A stretch of DNA of 64,000 bases from Chitinispirillum alkaliphilum (GTDB taxonomy: Bacteria > Fibrobacterota > Chitinivibrionia > Chitinivibrionales > Chitinispirillaceae), in assembly GCA_001045525.1 (NCBI GenBank), contig LDWW01000006.1, forward strand, positions 62,001 through 126,000. Reading direction: 5' to 3'. A model generated the notes under the pieces. It was not told the DNA's origin, ran no database searches, and saw only the letters and a program-made list of their open reading frames with translations. Below are positions 17,373 to 26,383 of this stretch, one piece after another. The position numbers and the translations under genes were made by a program. How positions within the stretch are numbered: the stretch's first letter is position 1; each line of letters begins with the position of its first letter.

Positions 17373-18644
17373 ATGAACAGACATACCCATTTTCTATTGG
17401 TTGTGGCTCTTATAACAATCCTTACAGGATGCAGCAATGAGCCTCAGCTCTCATTTATGGCCGGTGGTGCACCAAACGAGATAGCGTACTGGGAATCTGT
17501 AACTGAAAGATTTACAGAGGAAACCGGCATACCGGTAAGACTCATTCGCCAGACAACTGACACAGATCAGAGAAAACAGAGCATAATTATGGCTCTCAGA
17601 GGCAGAAGGAGCGATCCGGATGTGATGCTGGTGGATGTGGCCTGGATCGGTCAGCTTGCAGCCTCAGACTGGCTTTACCCACTGAATGACTATGATATCG
17701 ACATCTCTCCTTTTTTCCAGAGCGTAATCTCTCTTGCAAATTTTTACAATGACCAGTTGATCGGAATTCCCCTTTATGTAGACGGCGGACTTCTCTATTA
17801 TCGAAAAGATCTCCTTGAACGGTATGGGTTCAGCGGTCCGCCCCAGCACTGGAGTGAACTTCTTGACATGGCTAAAAAGGTTCAGCTGAACGAACGTAAC
17901 GTTAACGATAATTTCTGGGGATTTGTATGGCAGGGTGCCCAGTACGAGGGTCTTGTGTGTAATGTAGTGGAAATTTTTACATCTGCAGGGGGTGGCATTC
18001 TCGATCAGGATGGCAATTCAAAATTAATGGATCCAAACAATCTTGAAGCACTGGAGTTTATGACATCACTGATACACACTCACAAAATTTCTCCCCCCAA
18101 CACATTTACCGACATGAAGGAGGAGGAGGTCAGGATGTCGTTTCAGGCGGGCAATGCAATGTTTCAGCGAAACTGGCCCTACGCCTGGGGACTTCATAAT
18201 GCTCAGGGCTCTGGTGTCAGGGGTAATGTTGGAATCGCGCCTCTGCCCTCCTTTCAACAAAACAGCAGCGCAGCAACTCTGGGAGGATGGCATGCGGTTA
18301 TATCAAGCTATACCGATGTGCCGGAAAAAGCGGTAAAATTCTTGAAATATATAACCTCCTATGATGTGCAAAGGGACATGGCCCTCAATCTCGGGTGGAA
18401 TCCGGGACGTACTGATATTTACGATGACCCTCAGATAAGAGAAGCTATGCCTCACTTAATTGAACTAAAACCGGTTTTTGAAAACGCTGTGCCCCGCCCG
18501 GTAGTGCCCTATTATGCTGAGATCTCAAGTGTGCTGCAAAGATATATCAACGCGGCCCTCGCAGGACTGATGTCACCCCAAGACGCCCTCGAAAGGGCCG
18601 ATCGGGCAGTAAGCAAAATCATAAAATCTTATGAACAAAATTAA
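17373..18644 (+). CDS. Carbohydrate ABC importer substrate-binding lipoprotein (family 1)
   Basis: A 423-residue binding protein. Start 17373 is chosen because AGGGGG precedes it and it gives a proper lipoprotein signal ending in the lipobox LTGC at about residue 20; the in-frame upstream start at 17325 does not. The mature protein has the MalE/UgpB-type fold (SFMAGGAPNEIAYWESV, the DVMLVDVAW strand, GIPLYVDGGLLYYRKDLL, GNAMFQRNWPYAW). It would deliver a sugar or oligosaccharide to the permeases encoded next. The substrate cannot be named from sequence. The stop overlaps the next gene by 14 bases. Confidence 0.9.
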   Translation: MNRHTHFLLVVALITILTGCSNEPQLSFMAGGAPNEIAYWESVTERFTEETGIPVRLIRQTTDTDQRKQSIIMALRGRRSDPDVMLVDVAWIGQLAASDWLYPLNDYDIDISPFFQSVISLANFYNDQLIGIPLYVDGGLLYYRKDLLERYGFSGPPQHWSELLDMAKKVQLNERNVNDNFWGFVWQGAQYEGLVCNVVEIFTSAGGGILDQDGNSKLMDPNNLEALEFMTSLIHTHKISPPNTFTDMKEEEVRMSFQAGNAMFQRNWPYAWGLHNAQGSGVRGNVGIAPLPSFQQNSSAATLGGWHAVISSYTDVPEKAVKFLKYITSYDVQRDMALNLGWNPGRTDIYDDPQIREAMPHLIELKPVFENAVPRPVVPYYAEISSVLQRYINAALAGLMSPQDALERADRAVSKIIKSYEQN

Positions 18645-19533
18645 ACGAATACTTTTGAATTACCAAAAGAGAGAAGCACAATGTGCTTCTCTCTTTATAT
18701 TTCCTCTTTTAGCTGTTACCATTGCCTTTATCCTTATCCCTGTGGTCGGCACGTTCCTGAACAGCCTGTACAGGGATGTGGCCTTTATGCCCAGAACGTT
18801 TATTGGTATTGCAAACTACCGCTCAGTACTCTCCTCCACCTACTTCTGGAGGGCAACGGTGTTTACACTTATGTTCACCTTTGCAGCAGTTGCCCTGGAG
18901 CTTTTTTTCGGGCTTATCTTTGCACTGATACTGAACGAAAAAATTCCCGGCAGAGGAGTATTGAGGGCAACAATACTCATCCCCTGGGCGATCCCCACCA
19001 TAATAGCAGGCAGGACCTGGCAGCTGATGTACCAGTACAGTTACGGGGTTATCAATTTTCTGTTTACAAGAACAGGTTTTCTGGAAGAGAATGTAAATTG
19101 GCTTGGAAGTTCCGGGAGTGCATTTTGGGCAATTGTTATTGCTGATGTGTGGAAAACCACCCCTTTTGTGACGATTATATTACTGGCAGGGCTTCAGGCG
19201 ATACCACAGGATTTGTACAATCAGGCTAAAGTCGATGGTGCCGGACTGTTCCGCAGATTCTACAAGATCACCCTCCCTCTTATCAGTCCGGTCCTTCTGG
19301 TGGCACTGATTTTCAGAACAATTGATTCAATGAGAATATTTGACCTGATCTACGTCCTGACCGGCGGAGGCCCCGGAGGCAATACGCAAACACTTTCATA
19401 TCTTGGATTCAGGTATTTCAACAATGATCAGTTTGGCATGGGTTCAACCATCTCTGTTGTCATGTTCATGATATCCTTCACCATAACCATCCTCTATATC
19501 CGGGCAGGGAAATTCAGCAGGGGGTTAAATTAA
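18631..19533 (+). CDS. Carbohydrate ABC importer permease (MalF/UgpA type)
   Basis: A 300-residue inner-membrane permease with six membrane segments and the EAA loop (NQAKVDGAGLFRRFYKITLPLI, about 198-218) that docks on the ATPase. It is the first of two permeases, overlapping the binding-protein gene by 14 bases and lying four bases before the second permease. It matches the short MalF class that lacks a large periplasmic loop. Confidence 0.9.
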   Translation: MNKIKRILLNYQKREAQCASLFIFPLLAVTIAFILIPVVGTFLNSLYRDVAFMPRTFIGIANYRSVLSSTYFWRATVFTLMFTFAAVALELFFGLIFALILNEKIPGRGVLRATILIPWAIPTIIAGRTWQLMYQYSYGVINFLFTRTGFLEENVNWLGSSGSAFWAIVIADVWKTTPFVTIILLAGLQAIPQDLYNQAKVDGAGLFRRFYKITLPLISPVLLVALIFRTIDSMRIFDLIYVLTGGGPGGNTQTLSYLGFRYFNNDQFGMGSTISVVMFMISFTITILYIRAGKFSRGLN

Positions 19534-19536
19534 CAG

Positions 19537-20364
19537 ATGAAAGAGCTGATTGTAAAAAGGTCGATGATTTTTGCGGGTTCAGTTTTTTTGCTCGGATTTG
19601 CACTTACGCCCTTTCTGTGGATGATAATCATCTCATTCACACAGGAGCCTGATTTTCTTCTTACCGGAAACTACAGTTTTACCTTCGGAAACTATATCAA
19701 CATCCTCACCATCAGCTCTCTTCATTTCCCCGACTATCTGCGTAACAGCCTTATCGTTTCATCTCTGACCGCACTTGCGGTGACGGTAATAACCAGTTTT
19801 GCCGCTTATGGGGTATCCCGTTTTCGGTTTCCCGGCAGGATAGCTATACCAGTTGGGATTCTTGCAGTGTCAATGTTTCCCCAGATAAGCATTGTGGGGT
19901 ATCTTTTCAGAATGTTTTCTGCAGCGGGTATAACCAATACCTACTGGGCACTTGTACTCCCCTATACAGCCTGGACGGCCCCTATCGCACTATGGATCAA
20001 TATGAGCTATTTTATGCAAATCCCCACAGAACTTGACAAAGCAGCACTGGTCGATGGTGCCGGCAGAATCAGAACTCTTCTTAAAATCATTCTCCCCCTC
20101 GCTCTTCCGGGCCTGTTTTCTTCCTTCATACTCATCTTTATCATGAGTTTTAATGAATTTCTGTTTGCCCTGATGTTAACAATAGATTATTCGGCACAGA
20201 CAATTCCGGTTGGAATCGCTCTGTTTCAGGGCATACATGGTGAAATCCCCTGGGGCAACCTAATGGCCGCCTCTGCGGTTTCATCCATTCCGCTTGTGGT
20301 TGTAACACTGGTATGTCAACGCTACATTGTTGGCGGCCTGATGAGCGGTTCTCTAAAAGCGTAA
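19537..20364 (+). CDS. Carbohydrate ABC importer permease (MalG/UgpE type)
   Basis: A 275-residue permease with six membrane segments and the EAA loop DKAALVDGAGRIRTLLKIIL (about 167-186). It forms the heterodimeric pore with the preceding MalF-type permease. The short spacing (three bases between stop and start) supports strict co-expression. Confidence 0.9.
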   Translation: MKELIVKRSMIFAGSVFLLGFALTPFLWMIIISFTQEPDFLLTGNYSFTFGNYINILTISSLHFPDYLRNSLIVSSLTALAVTVITSFAAYGVSRFRFPGRIAIPVGILAVSMFPQISIVGYLFRMFSAAGITNTYWALVLPYTAWTAPIALWINMSYFMQIPTELDKAALVDGAGRIRTLLKIILPLALPGLFSSFILIFIMSFNEFLFALMLTIDYSAQTIPVGIALFQGIHGEIPWGNLMAASAVSSIPLVVVTLVCQRYIVGGLMSGSLKA

Positions 20365-20387
20365 ATCATTCCAAAGAGGGATAATAC

Positions 20388-21551
20388 ATGTCGGAGAAAA
20401 AAATACCCAATCTACAAGAAAACGAAAAATCTGAAGCCACAAAAATAACACTCAAAAATGTAACCAAAACATTTCATACATTCAGAGGTAGTGTAGAGGT
20501 TCTCAAATCACTTGACCTGAAAATTTACCCGGGGGAATTTTTCGTTCTTCTGGGCCCCTCCGGATGTGGAAAGAGTACCACTCTCAACCTGATTGCAGGA
20601 CTTGAAAAACCATCCTCAGGAACAATCTCCTTTTCAGATAAAACGGTTGCTGACAGTGGAAAAAATATTTTTCTTCTCCCCTTTGAACGGGACGTTTCAT
20701 TTGTATTTCAGAACTATGCGATTTATCCTCATATGACTATAGAGAAAAATATTGAATTCCCCCTCACAAATCTTAAAAAGAAAATTTCCAGATCCCAGCG
20801 CTCAGAACGGGTACGCAAAACAGCCCAAACCCTTCAGATCCAGCATCTTCTAAACCGTAAACCCTCAGAGCTCTCAGGCGGTCAGCGCCAGCGGGTTGCG
20901 ATCGGACGGGCTATTGTGAGAAATCCGTCCGTTTTTCTGATGGATGAGCCGCTTTCCAATCTGGATGCCAAACTTCGCATGGAGATGCGGGCAGAGCTTA
21001 AAGCGATACAGAAAAGGCTTGGAATTACAACGGTCTATGTGACACACGATCAGGTTGAAGCAATGACCCTGGGAGACAGAATTGCGATACTGGATCAGGG
21101 AATAATACAGCAGACAGGCTCACCTGATCAGATCTACTCCAAACCTTCAAATAAATTCGTAGCATCGTTTATCGGTTCACCCCCTATGAATATTCTCACA
21201 GGCAAAACAGTGACCCAGGGTGAGGAGACCCTCTTTTCAACTCAAGATTTCACCCTCAGAATCAAAGAACCACTCAGCTCCATGCTCAAACCCCATCTCC
21301 ATAAAGAGATTCTGCTTGGTATACGACCGGAACACTTTTCTCTTACCGATCATAACCCGGACTTAATAATCAGCTTTAACGTAACAGAGAATCTTGGATC
21401 AGAGTATCTCCTTCATTCGTTTATGAAGGGAGGGGGGAATTTTATTGTATCTGCCCCTTATTGTCCTGAGAACAAGGAAAAAGTTCCGCTTTCAGTTGAT
21501 ATGAATGAGGTGCATATGTTCGATTCTGAAACCGGAGAGAGGCTACGGTGA
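20388..21551 (+). CDS. Carbohydrate ABC importer ATP-binding protein (MalK/UgpC/MsmX type)
   Basis: A 387-residue ATPase with Walker A (GPSGCGKST, about 58-66), signature LSGGQRQRVAIGRAI, Walker B (VFLMDEPLSNLD) and the VTHDQVEAM switch. The C-terminal 120 residues form the TOBE/regulatory domain typical of sugar importers (LGIRPEHF). An N-terminal extension of about 20 charged residues is unusual. It completes a self-contained four-gene importer with its own ATPase (17373-21551). AAAGAGGG lies just before the ATG. Confidence 0.92.
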   Translation: MSEKKIPNLQENEKSEATKITLKNVTKTFHTFRGSVEVLKSLDLKIYPGEFFVLLGPSGCGKSTTLNLIAGLEKPSSGTISFSDKTVADSGKNIFLLPFERDVSFVFQNYAIYPHMTIEKNIEFPLTNLKKKISRSQRSERVRKTAQTLQIQHLLNRKPSELSGGQRQRVAIGRAIVRNPSVFLMDEPLSNLDAKLRMEMRAELKAIQKRLGITTVYVTHDQVEAMTLGDRIAILDQGIIQQTGSPDQIYSKPSNKFVASFIGSPPMNILTGKTVTQGEETLFSTQDFTLRIKEPLSSMLKPHLHKEILLGIRPEHFSLTDHNPDLIISFNVTENLGSEYLLHSFMKGGGNFIVSAPYCPENKEKVPLSVDMNEVHMFDSETGERLR

Positions 21552-21581
21552 GCAGTTCTGATTATGTTAATCTGGGCAGGT

Positions 21582-21613
21582 AAAAAAAGGCTCTCTGAAC
21601 AGAGCAGAGAGCC
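21582..21613 (-). terminator. Terminator of the minus-strand gene 21639-22214
   Basis: GGCTCTCTG (21589-21597) and CAGAGAGCC (21605-21613) form a nine-base-pair perfect stem. Read on the minus strand, the stem is followed by a run of seven T (21588-21582). Confidence 0.75.
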
Positions 21614-21638
21614 TTAGGGGTTTGACACATTCTTTTGG

Positions 21639-22214
21639 TTACATTTTCCAGAGGACCCCTGCAGTTAAATAGTTTCTGAACCGCCCCAGGTAAGCATTTT
21701 CAATGTATACAGCAAAATTATCTCTTATGAAATAGTTTGTCCCCTGTTTTGAAGCTATTCTTATTCTGCTGTGTCCGTACCATCCGGGCTGTAGAAGGTC
21801 AAGACTTAGGCCAAGTCCAATATACACATCAAAATTTTCGAGCCATTCAAAAGGTTCCCCCACATTTTTAAATCCCAGATGGGCAGTACCCATGCCTGCA
21901 ACAGTTATTCCCAGCTCCGAAAACCCGTAATTAACATCTGAAACAAAACTTCCGATCCCGGCAATACCAAAACTCAATGGTACAGCTTCACCGACTCTGT
22001 GTTCACCAACGATATATTCCACCCCGGGATTAAGCGCAAGACCCACTCTCCCCCACCATGGACTAAACCCAATTGCGGCAAAATATGACATATCACCGGT
22101 ATCAAAATGCGGGTCCCATTCCTCAAATGCGTTATTTTCGCTCCATGCAAATGATGTAAGCAGCAGTATTGCAAGTGCAGAGACTATCGATAATACGCTC
22201 TTTTGTTTTTTCAT
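21639..22214 (-). CDS. Secreted hypothetical protein, possibly an outer-membrane beta-barrel
   Basis: A 191-residue protein. The start at 22214 is set by GAGGGGAG just upstream and by a clear signal peptide (MKKQKSVLSIVSALAILLL..., cleavage near residue 26); an upstream in-frame start at 22274 is less likely. The mature part is rich in Gly and aromatic residues in alternating strands (FSPWWGRVGLALNPGVEYIV, FDVYIGLGLSLDL) and ends in an aromatic-hydrophobic strand (YLTAGVLWKM), consistent with a small eight-stranded outer-membrane barrel. No family recognised. Monocistronic, with its own terminator. Confidence 0.7.
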   Translation of the reverse strand: MKKQKSVLSIVSALAILLLTSFAWSENNAFEEWDPHFDTGDMSYFAAIGFSPWWGRVGLALNPGVEYIVGEHRVGEAVPLSFGIAGIGSFVSDVNYGFSELGITVAGMGTAHLGFKNVGEPFEWLENFDVYIGLGLSLDLLQPGWYGHSRIRIASKQGTNYFIRDNFAVYIENAYLGRFRNYLTAGVLWKM

Positions 22215-22783
22215 GATAAACTCCCCTCGAGAGAATTTTTTAACTAATTGTTCTCTTAATAAACAGGAGTGCAAAGACAGTGCCCAAAGGACACTTTGTG
22301 CATCAATTTGATGTTTCTTTGTGGGGAGGGGGATAACCTCTTCATAAGCTACATTTTTAGAGGTTAAAAGTCAGAGGGAAAGGATGCTGAAATAGTGGTA
22401 TCTGTCCCCAAAAAGAGATCAATCCTGTCCTTACCTTAAGGGCTGGTTAGAACTGGCGCTTCGAACACATAAATGCTGTAAACATCTCAACAAAACCGGA
22501 CGTTTCCAACAGTACTTGTCACCGATATGAATTCAAAATAATTGTGAATCAATTCGTTTGAAATGTTAAACGAATCTGTTTTTACCAGGAAAACAGGAAA
22601 TCATTGTATTGAAGTGGAGATGGTTATATATTATTCTAAGAAATTAAACTCCCATCAGTTAACTCCAAGTGTATCGTTTGTCACTATTCCAAAAGAACAT
22701 GCCATATAAACCACATATGGCAAGAACGCTATCAAGCAGCGAATTTACTTTAGTATAACAGAAAAAAAATCGGGAAGGATGCT
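22215..22783. other. Intergenic, no gene seen
   Basis: About 570 bases between divergent genes, AT-rich, with no convincing reading frame or repeat. It must hold the promoters of both the barrel-like gene and the TPR lipoprotein, but no consensus promoter stands out. Confidence 0.5.
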
Positions 22784-24691
22784 ATGATACAAAAAAGGAT
22801 AAACCTATTTCGTTGTGTTCCTATACTCCTGTTGTCGCTTCTGTTTTACGGATGTGCACACAGGGATATAGGTCAGGTGAAATGTAATCAATTTAAAACG
22901 GCTCCTGAATTGAATCAAAAAATTCAGACAGCGTTAAGCTTGATGGATTCGGGAGCTCTGCTTGAGGCTGTACTTACGCTTGACAGAGTGATTGTAACAT
23001 GGCCTGAATATGCTCCAGCATATCTTTATCGGGGGGAGGTAAAAATTTTACTTAATAACTACGCAGGGGCTAAAAGGGATTTCAACAAGGCCATAAAGCT
23101 GGATGCAGATTACGCGCGTGCATACACCAACAGAGGACTGGTAAAGGCAATCACTGAAGATATCCAGGGAGCAATGCGAGATCATAACACAGCAATCAAA
23201 AAAGACCCCCATCTTGCGGATGCATACAACAACCGGGGATTCACCAAAGGACTTACAGGGGATCTGAGAGGAGCAATCGCTGATTACAGAAAAGCTATAG
23301 AGCTTGATCCGGATCACCAATACGCTTTTTACAACATCGGTTTGATAAAAATGACGCTTGAAGAGTATGGGGCTGCAATTGAAAAATTTGACATAGCGAT
23401 AAAAAACAATCCCTGGTTTGCAAGTGCCTACTGTTCAAGGGGACAGTCCAGACAACTGATGGGAGACCATGCTGGTGCCTTGGAAGAATACAAAAAAGTT
23501 CTTGAGATTGATCCTGACTATGTGACGGCGCTGTACAATATGGGGCTGACATATGCCGGATTACGGGATTATGTGGAGGCGATAAAAGCTTATAGCAGGG
23601 CAATTGAGATTAACCCTGAGTTTCCCGATGCATATTACAGCCGTGGTATAAGCAGATATATTTTAGATGATTACAGTGGGGCGATTGATGATTTCAGCAT
23701 GGTGTTGCTGTTTAACCCACTATTTGTTGATGCAGTTTTCAAACGCGCTAACTGTAAAGCGCGTCTTGGAGATTCAGAAGGTGCCCTTGACGATTACGGG
23801 TATGTAATAGCCATAGATCCACTGCACTACAAAGCGCATGTAAGCCGAGGAATGACCAGGGAAAAAACAGGGGATGTCAGGGGTGCGCTGGAAGACTATA
23901 CTGCTGCAATTGAAATAAATCCTGAGTATAAGTGGGCATACTATTTCAGAGGGGCGCAAAGACTGAAAGAAGAAAATTGTCATGATGCAATAGAAGATTT
24001 CGACAGAGTCATAGAAGCTTCTCCCGGAAAATTCTTTTATGCATATGTAGCAAGAGGGGGATGTAAACATAAGCTTGAGGATTATGAAGGAGCGATATCA
24101 GACCTCTCAAGAGCTATCGAGCTCAACCCGGATTATGCTCAAATCTACGCTCTGTTCAATGACCGGGGGCAGAGCAGGAACCGGCTCGGTGATTACCAGG
24201 GAGCTGTTGAGGATTACACAAAATCAATTAAACTCAAACCCTGCGACGAAACTGCCTATTTCTACAGAGGGAAAAATCTGTTTCATCTGAGAAAATATGA
24301 GCAGGCCATAAAGGATTTGAATAAGGCCATAGATCTCAGAGACGAAAAATACACTCTTGCTTATTACTACAGAGGGATGTGCAAAAAGAGAAAAAAAGAT
24401 TATACAGGGGCTATTGAGGATTTCACCATATATGTCGAGCGGTTTCCCGATTTTAAGATCGCCTATATATTGCGGGGGCTAAGCAGATTCAGAGTTGAGG
24501 AGTACTGTGGGGCACAGAAGGACTTTAGCAAAATAATTGAGCTCGATTCCGGAGATAAATTTGCTTATTACATGAGAGCATTGGTAAAAATCGAGACTGG
24601 AGAGATATGTGAAGGGTGCCGGGATCTCAGCAAAGCCGGTGATTTGGGGTATACCAAAGCCCTGGATGCTTACAATGAATTTTGTAAATAG
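22784..24691 (+). CDS. Tetratricopeptide-repeat lipoprotein
   Basis: A 635-residue protein with a lipoprotein signal (lipobox FYGC, Cys near residue 24) followed by about 16 consecutive TPR units of 34-36 residues, covering nearly the whole chain. The repeat consensus (AYxNRGxxKxxxGDxxGAIxDYxKAIELDPDY) is strong throughout. Such proteins are protein-protein scaffolds in the envelope; no enzyme domain is present. GGGAAGGA precedes the ATG. The repeats are similar but not identical at DNA level, so the array looks stable. The partner is unknown. Confidence 0.88.
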   Translation: MIQKRINLFRCVPILLLSLLFYGCAHRDIGQVKCNQFKTAPELNQKIQTALSLMDSGALLEAVLTLDRVIVTWPEYAPAYLYRGEVKILLNNYAGAKRDFNKAIKLDADYARAYTNRGLVKAITEDIQGAMRDHNTAIKKDPHLADAYNNRGFTKGLTGDLRGAIADYRKAIELDPDHQYAFYNIGLIKMTLEEYGAAIEKFDIAIKNNPWFASAYCSRGQSRQLMGDHAGALEEYKKVLEIDPDYVTALYNMGLTYAGLRDYVEAIKAYSRAIEINPEFPDAYYSRGISRYILDDYSGAIDDFSMVLLFNPLFVDAVFKRANCKARLGDSEGALDDYGYVIAIDPLHYKAHVSRGMTREKTGDVRGALEDYTAAIEINPEYKWAYYFRGAQRLKEENCHDAIEDFDRVIEASPGKFFYAYVARGGCKHKLEDYEGAISDLSRAIELNPDYAQIYALFNDRGQSRNRLGDYQGAVEDYTKSIKLKPCDETAYFYRGKNLFHLRKYEQAIKDLNKAIDLRDEKYTLAYYYRGMCKKRKKDYTGAIEDFTIYVERFPDFKIAYILRGLSRFRVEEYCGAQKDFSKIIELDSGDKFAYYMRALVKIETGEICEGCRDLSKAGDLGYTKALDAYNEFCK

Positions 24692-24999
24692 GCAAGGATT
24701 AAAGGCTTATTCCCATTCTTTCTCAATAAGATCATTCTATTCAGCTCTTTTCATTCGTTGTCAATTTATCAGAGGAAATAAGCTTTTAAAGATTGCTCTG
24801 ATATGAGGTCGGAATTTCTTCTTTCCCAGAAACCAAGCCTAACATTAGATAATTGTCTGACTTTATCATTCAAATCTCATAAAAGCGCTTTGTTCTCTCA
24901 CATAAGCGCACTGAACTAATTTTGATTTCCGAATAGCGAATAATCGGTCTACTGCACCCGTTGACACATAATACAAACAGATAATCAGTAAGGAATATT
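24692..24999. other. Intergenic, no gene seen
   Basis: About 308 bases, AT-rich. No hairpin-plus-T terminator for the TPR gene and no further gene were seen. Confidence 0.5.
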
Positions 25000-25149
25000 A
25001 TGGAAAGCCATTGCTGGAGGTGTGGTAAAATAATCTTGTTGGTGGATAACTATGGCAGCGAGGTGAGATGGCTGTGTTTTGAATGCAGTGAAATTGAGAA
25101 AAAAAGAAATGATGGAGGAAAATTCGGTAATTTGGCAAGGCCATACTGA
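25000..25149 (+). CDS. Small zinc-ribbon protein (49 residues)
   Basis: A short frame from ATG 25000, preceded by AGTAAGGAA with normal spacing. The 49-residue product has two CxxC knuckles (CWRC at 5-8 and CFEC at 26-29), so it is a plausible single zinc ribbon. It overlaps the next reading frame, whose likely start is at 25109, which suggests translational coupling of two zinc-ribbon proteins. No family recognised. Confidence 0.5.
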   Translation: MESHCWRCGKIILLVDNYGSEVRWLCFECSEIEKKRNDGGKFGNLARPY

Positions 25150-25514
25150 TATTCCCAAACAGGACACTAAAACGGGGAAAGTAAGGTTTAAATGCAGTTT
25201 CTGCGGCTATGAGCAATTTGTTGAAAAGATCTATACACTTGATGATATTTCAAGTATCAAGTGTACATTCTGTAGAAATTCGGTAAAGAATCGGAGGGAT
25301 TTAAATCTTGGATTAACACATATTTTTAATTCTTATTGCACTGTTATTAGCGATACCGTATGCGGATCCGGGAAACAGGGATATGGTTCATCTGGGATAT
25401 TTTATTGTATTAGCCATATGTGTCTTGGTTTGCGGCATGAGGGCGGCAAAGGATTGGGAAATGAAAATAAGAGTTAAAAAAATGAAAAGGACAGCAAAGA
25501 ATAGCGATGAATGA
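25109..25514 (+). pseudogene. Zinc-ribbon membrane protein with a frameshift
   Basis: The frame from ATG 25109 encodes two CxxC knuckles (CSFCGYE and CTFCRNS) and then, after residue T-H-I-F, loses protein character up to its stop at 25477. In the neighbouring frame a natural continuation begins at the T5 run 25323-25327: FLILIALLLAIPYADPGNRD, a second membrane segment (YFIVLAICVLVCGM) and a basic tail ending at 25514. Adding one T restores a single protein with a zinc ribbon and two membrane segments. It is either a real single-base deletion or a sequencing error. The intact 25000-25149 partner overlaps its start. Confidence 0.5.
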
Positions 25515-25617
25515 TTTTTTCGTTTGTTAGTTTGGTATCTTTATGGCCTCCTTAAGTTGACACCAATGCGCATCATGCGGGAGAGCCAAAAGGAGAAATC
25601 GGTGCCGTCTTCGGCAG

Positions 25618-25782
25618 GTGTCCAGAATATTTCTATTCCTAAGTCTTAGCTCTTTTATGGTTATGATCGCCCTCGGTTGCCAAACACTTCTTGAGGAAAC
25701 GGTTGTAAGCGTAGTGCCGGGAGTAAAAACGACCGGCACAGAATGTGGGAACAAGTTCGCAAAAAAAAGGACTCATCTATGA
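25618..25782 (+). CDS. Possible small lipoprotein (54 residues), doubtful
   Basis: A GTG-started frame encodes a hydrophobic N-terminus ending in ALGC, a weak lipobox, followed by 33 polar residues. There is no Shine-Dalgarno at a normal distance, and the 3' end runs into the terminator of the opposing gene. Listed only because the stretch 25515-25776 is otherwise empty. Confidence 0.22.
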   Translation: MSRIFLFLSLSSFMVMIALGCQTLLEETVVSVVPGVKTTGTECGNKFAKKRTHL

Positions 25783-25786
25783 TGAG
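25761..25786 (-). terminator. Terminator of the YfcE-type phosphoesterase gene
   Basis: CTCATC (25772-25777) pairs with GATGAG (25781-25786) across a three-base loop; on the minus strand this is followed by CC and eight T (25768-25761). The hairpin includes the stop codon of the gene at 25777. Confidence 0.65.
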
Positions 25787-26307
25787 CGATAGAGTCCGCT
25801 TTCAGATCTGATTAAAGTCATGGAATCAGTCTCTTTAAAATCGAGATCAAAAATGGAAACACAGACTTCCCGATCCAGAATGCTGAGCATGCCAAAACCA
25901 GGCTCCATATTCTTATCGAAAGGCCCTTTAAGATGTCCCGGGTTCACATACAGTTTCCCGTCATCGAGGCGAATTTCCGCTTTATGAGTGTGGCCATGAA
26001 GGATAATATCAGATTTGGCTACATCCTCCCGTGTCAGATCCTTATCGATGCTGTGCACCAGCAGGATCTGTAAACCCATCACGGTTTCGGTCTGCTTTGA
26101 AGGCAGAGAACCGTTTCTGTAGCGTTCATCATATATACCCGGCACCTGTACTACATCGAGATATCTGTCGCCCAGCTCAGAGACATCATCGTAGTCATCT
26201 CCCAGATGATAGAGGGAAGCTATTTTATGTTTTGAGATAAGAAAATCAACTGCCTTATTAAGGTAAGACAGATTGCGATGAGTATCACTTACGATTCCGA
26301 TTCTCAT
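25777..26307 (-). CDS. YfcE/MJ0936-type metallophosphoesterase
   Basis: A 176-residue calcineurin-like phosphoesterase. Metal-binding motifs are IVSDTHRN (about 4-11), the HLGDDYDD segment (D-x-H...GD) and ILHGHTHKAEI near residue 105. The usual GNCD motif is changed to GIYDE, and the LVHG His-Gly is LVHS, so two canonical positions differ. Family members hydrolyse phosphodiesters in vitro and their substrate is usually unknown. It is followed by its own terminator and lies 76 bases downstream of the transketolase gene on the same strand, so read-through is possible. Confidence 0.85.
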   Translation of the reverse strand: MRIGIVSDTHRNLSYLNKAVDFLISKHKIASLYHLGDDYDDVSELGDRYLDVVQVPGIYDERYRNGSLPSKQTETVMGLQILLVHSIDKDLTREDVAKSDIILHGHTHKAEIRLDDGKLYVNPGHLKGPFDKNMEPGFGMLSILDREVCVSIFDLDFKETDSMTLIRSESGLYRSS

Positions 26308-26383
26308 AACAGTTCCCCTTATGATCGTTTTAAAAAATTGAGGGCTGCCCGAAGCAACCCATCGTTATCAATCCTGCATTACT

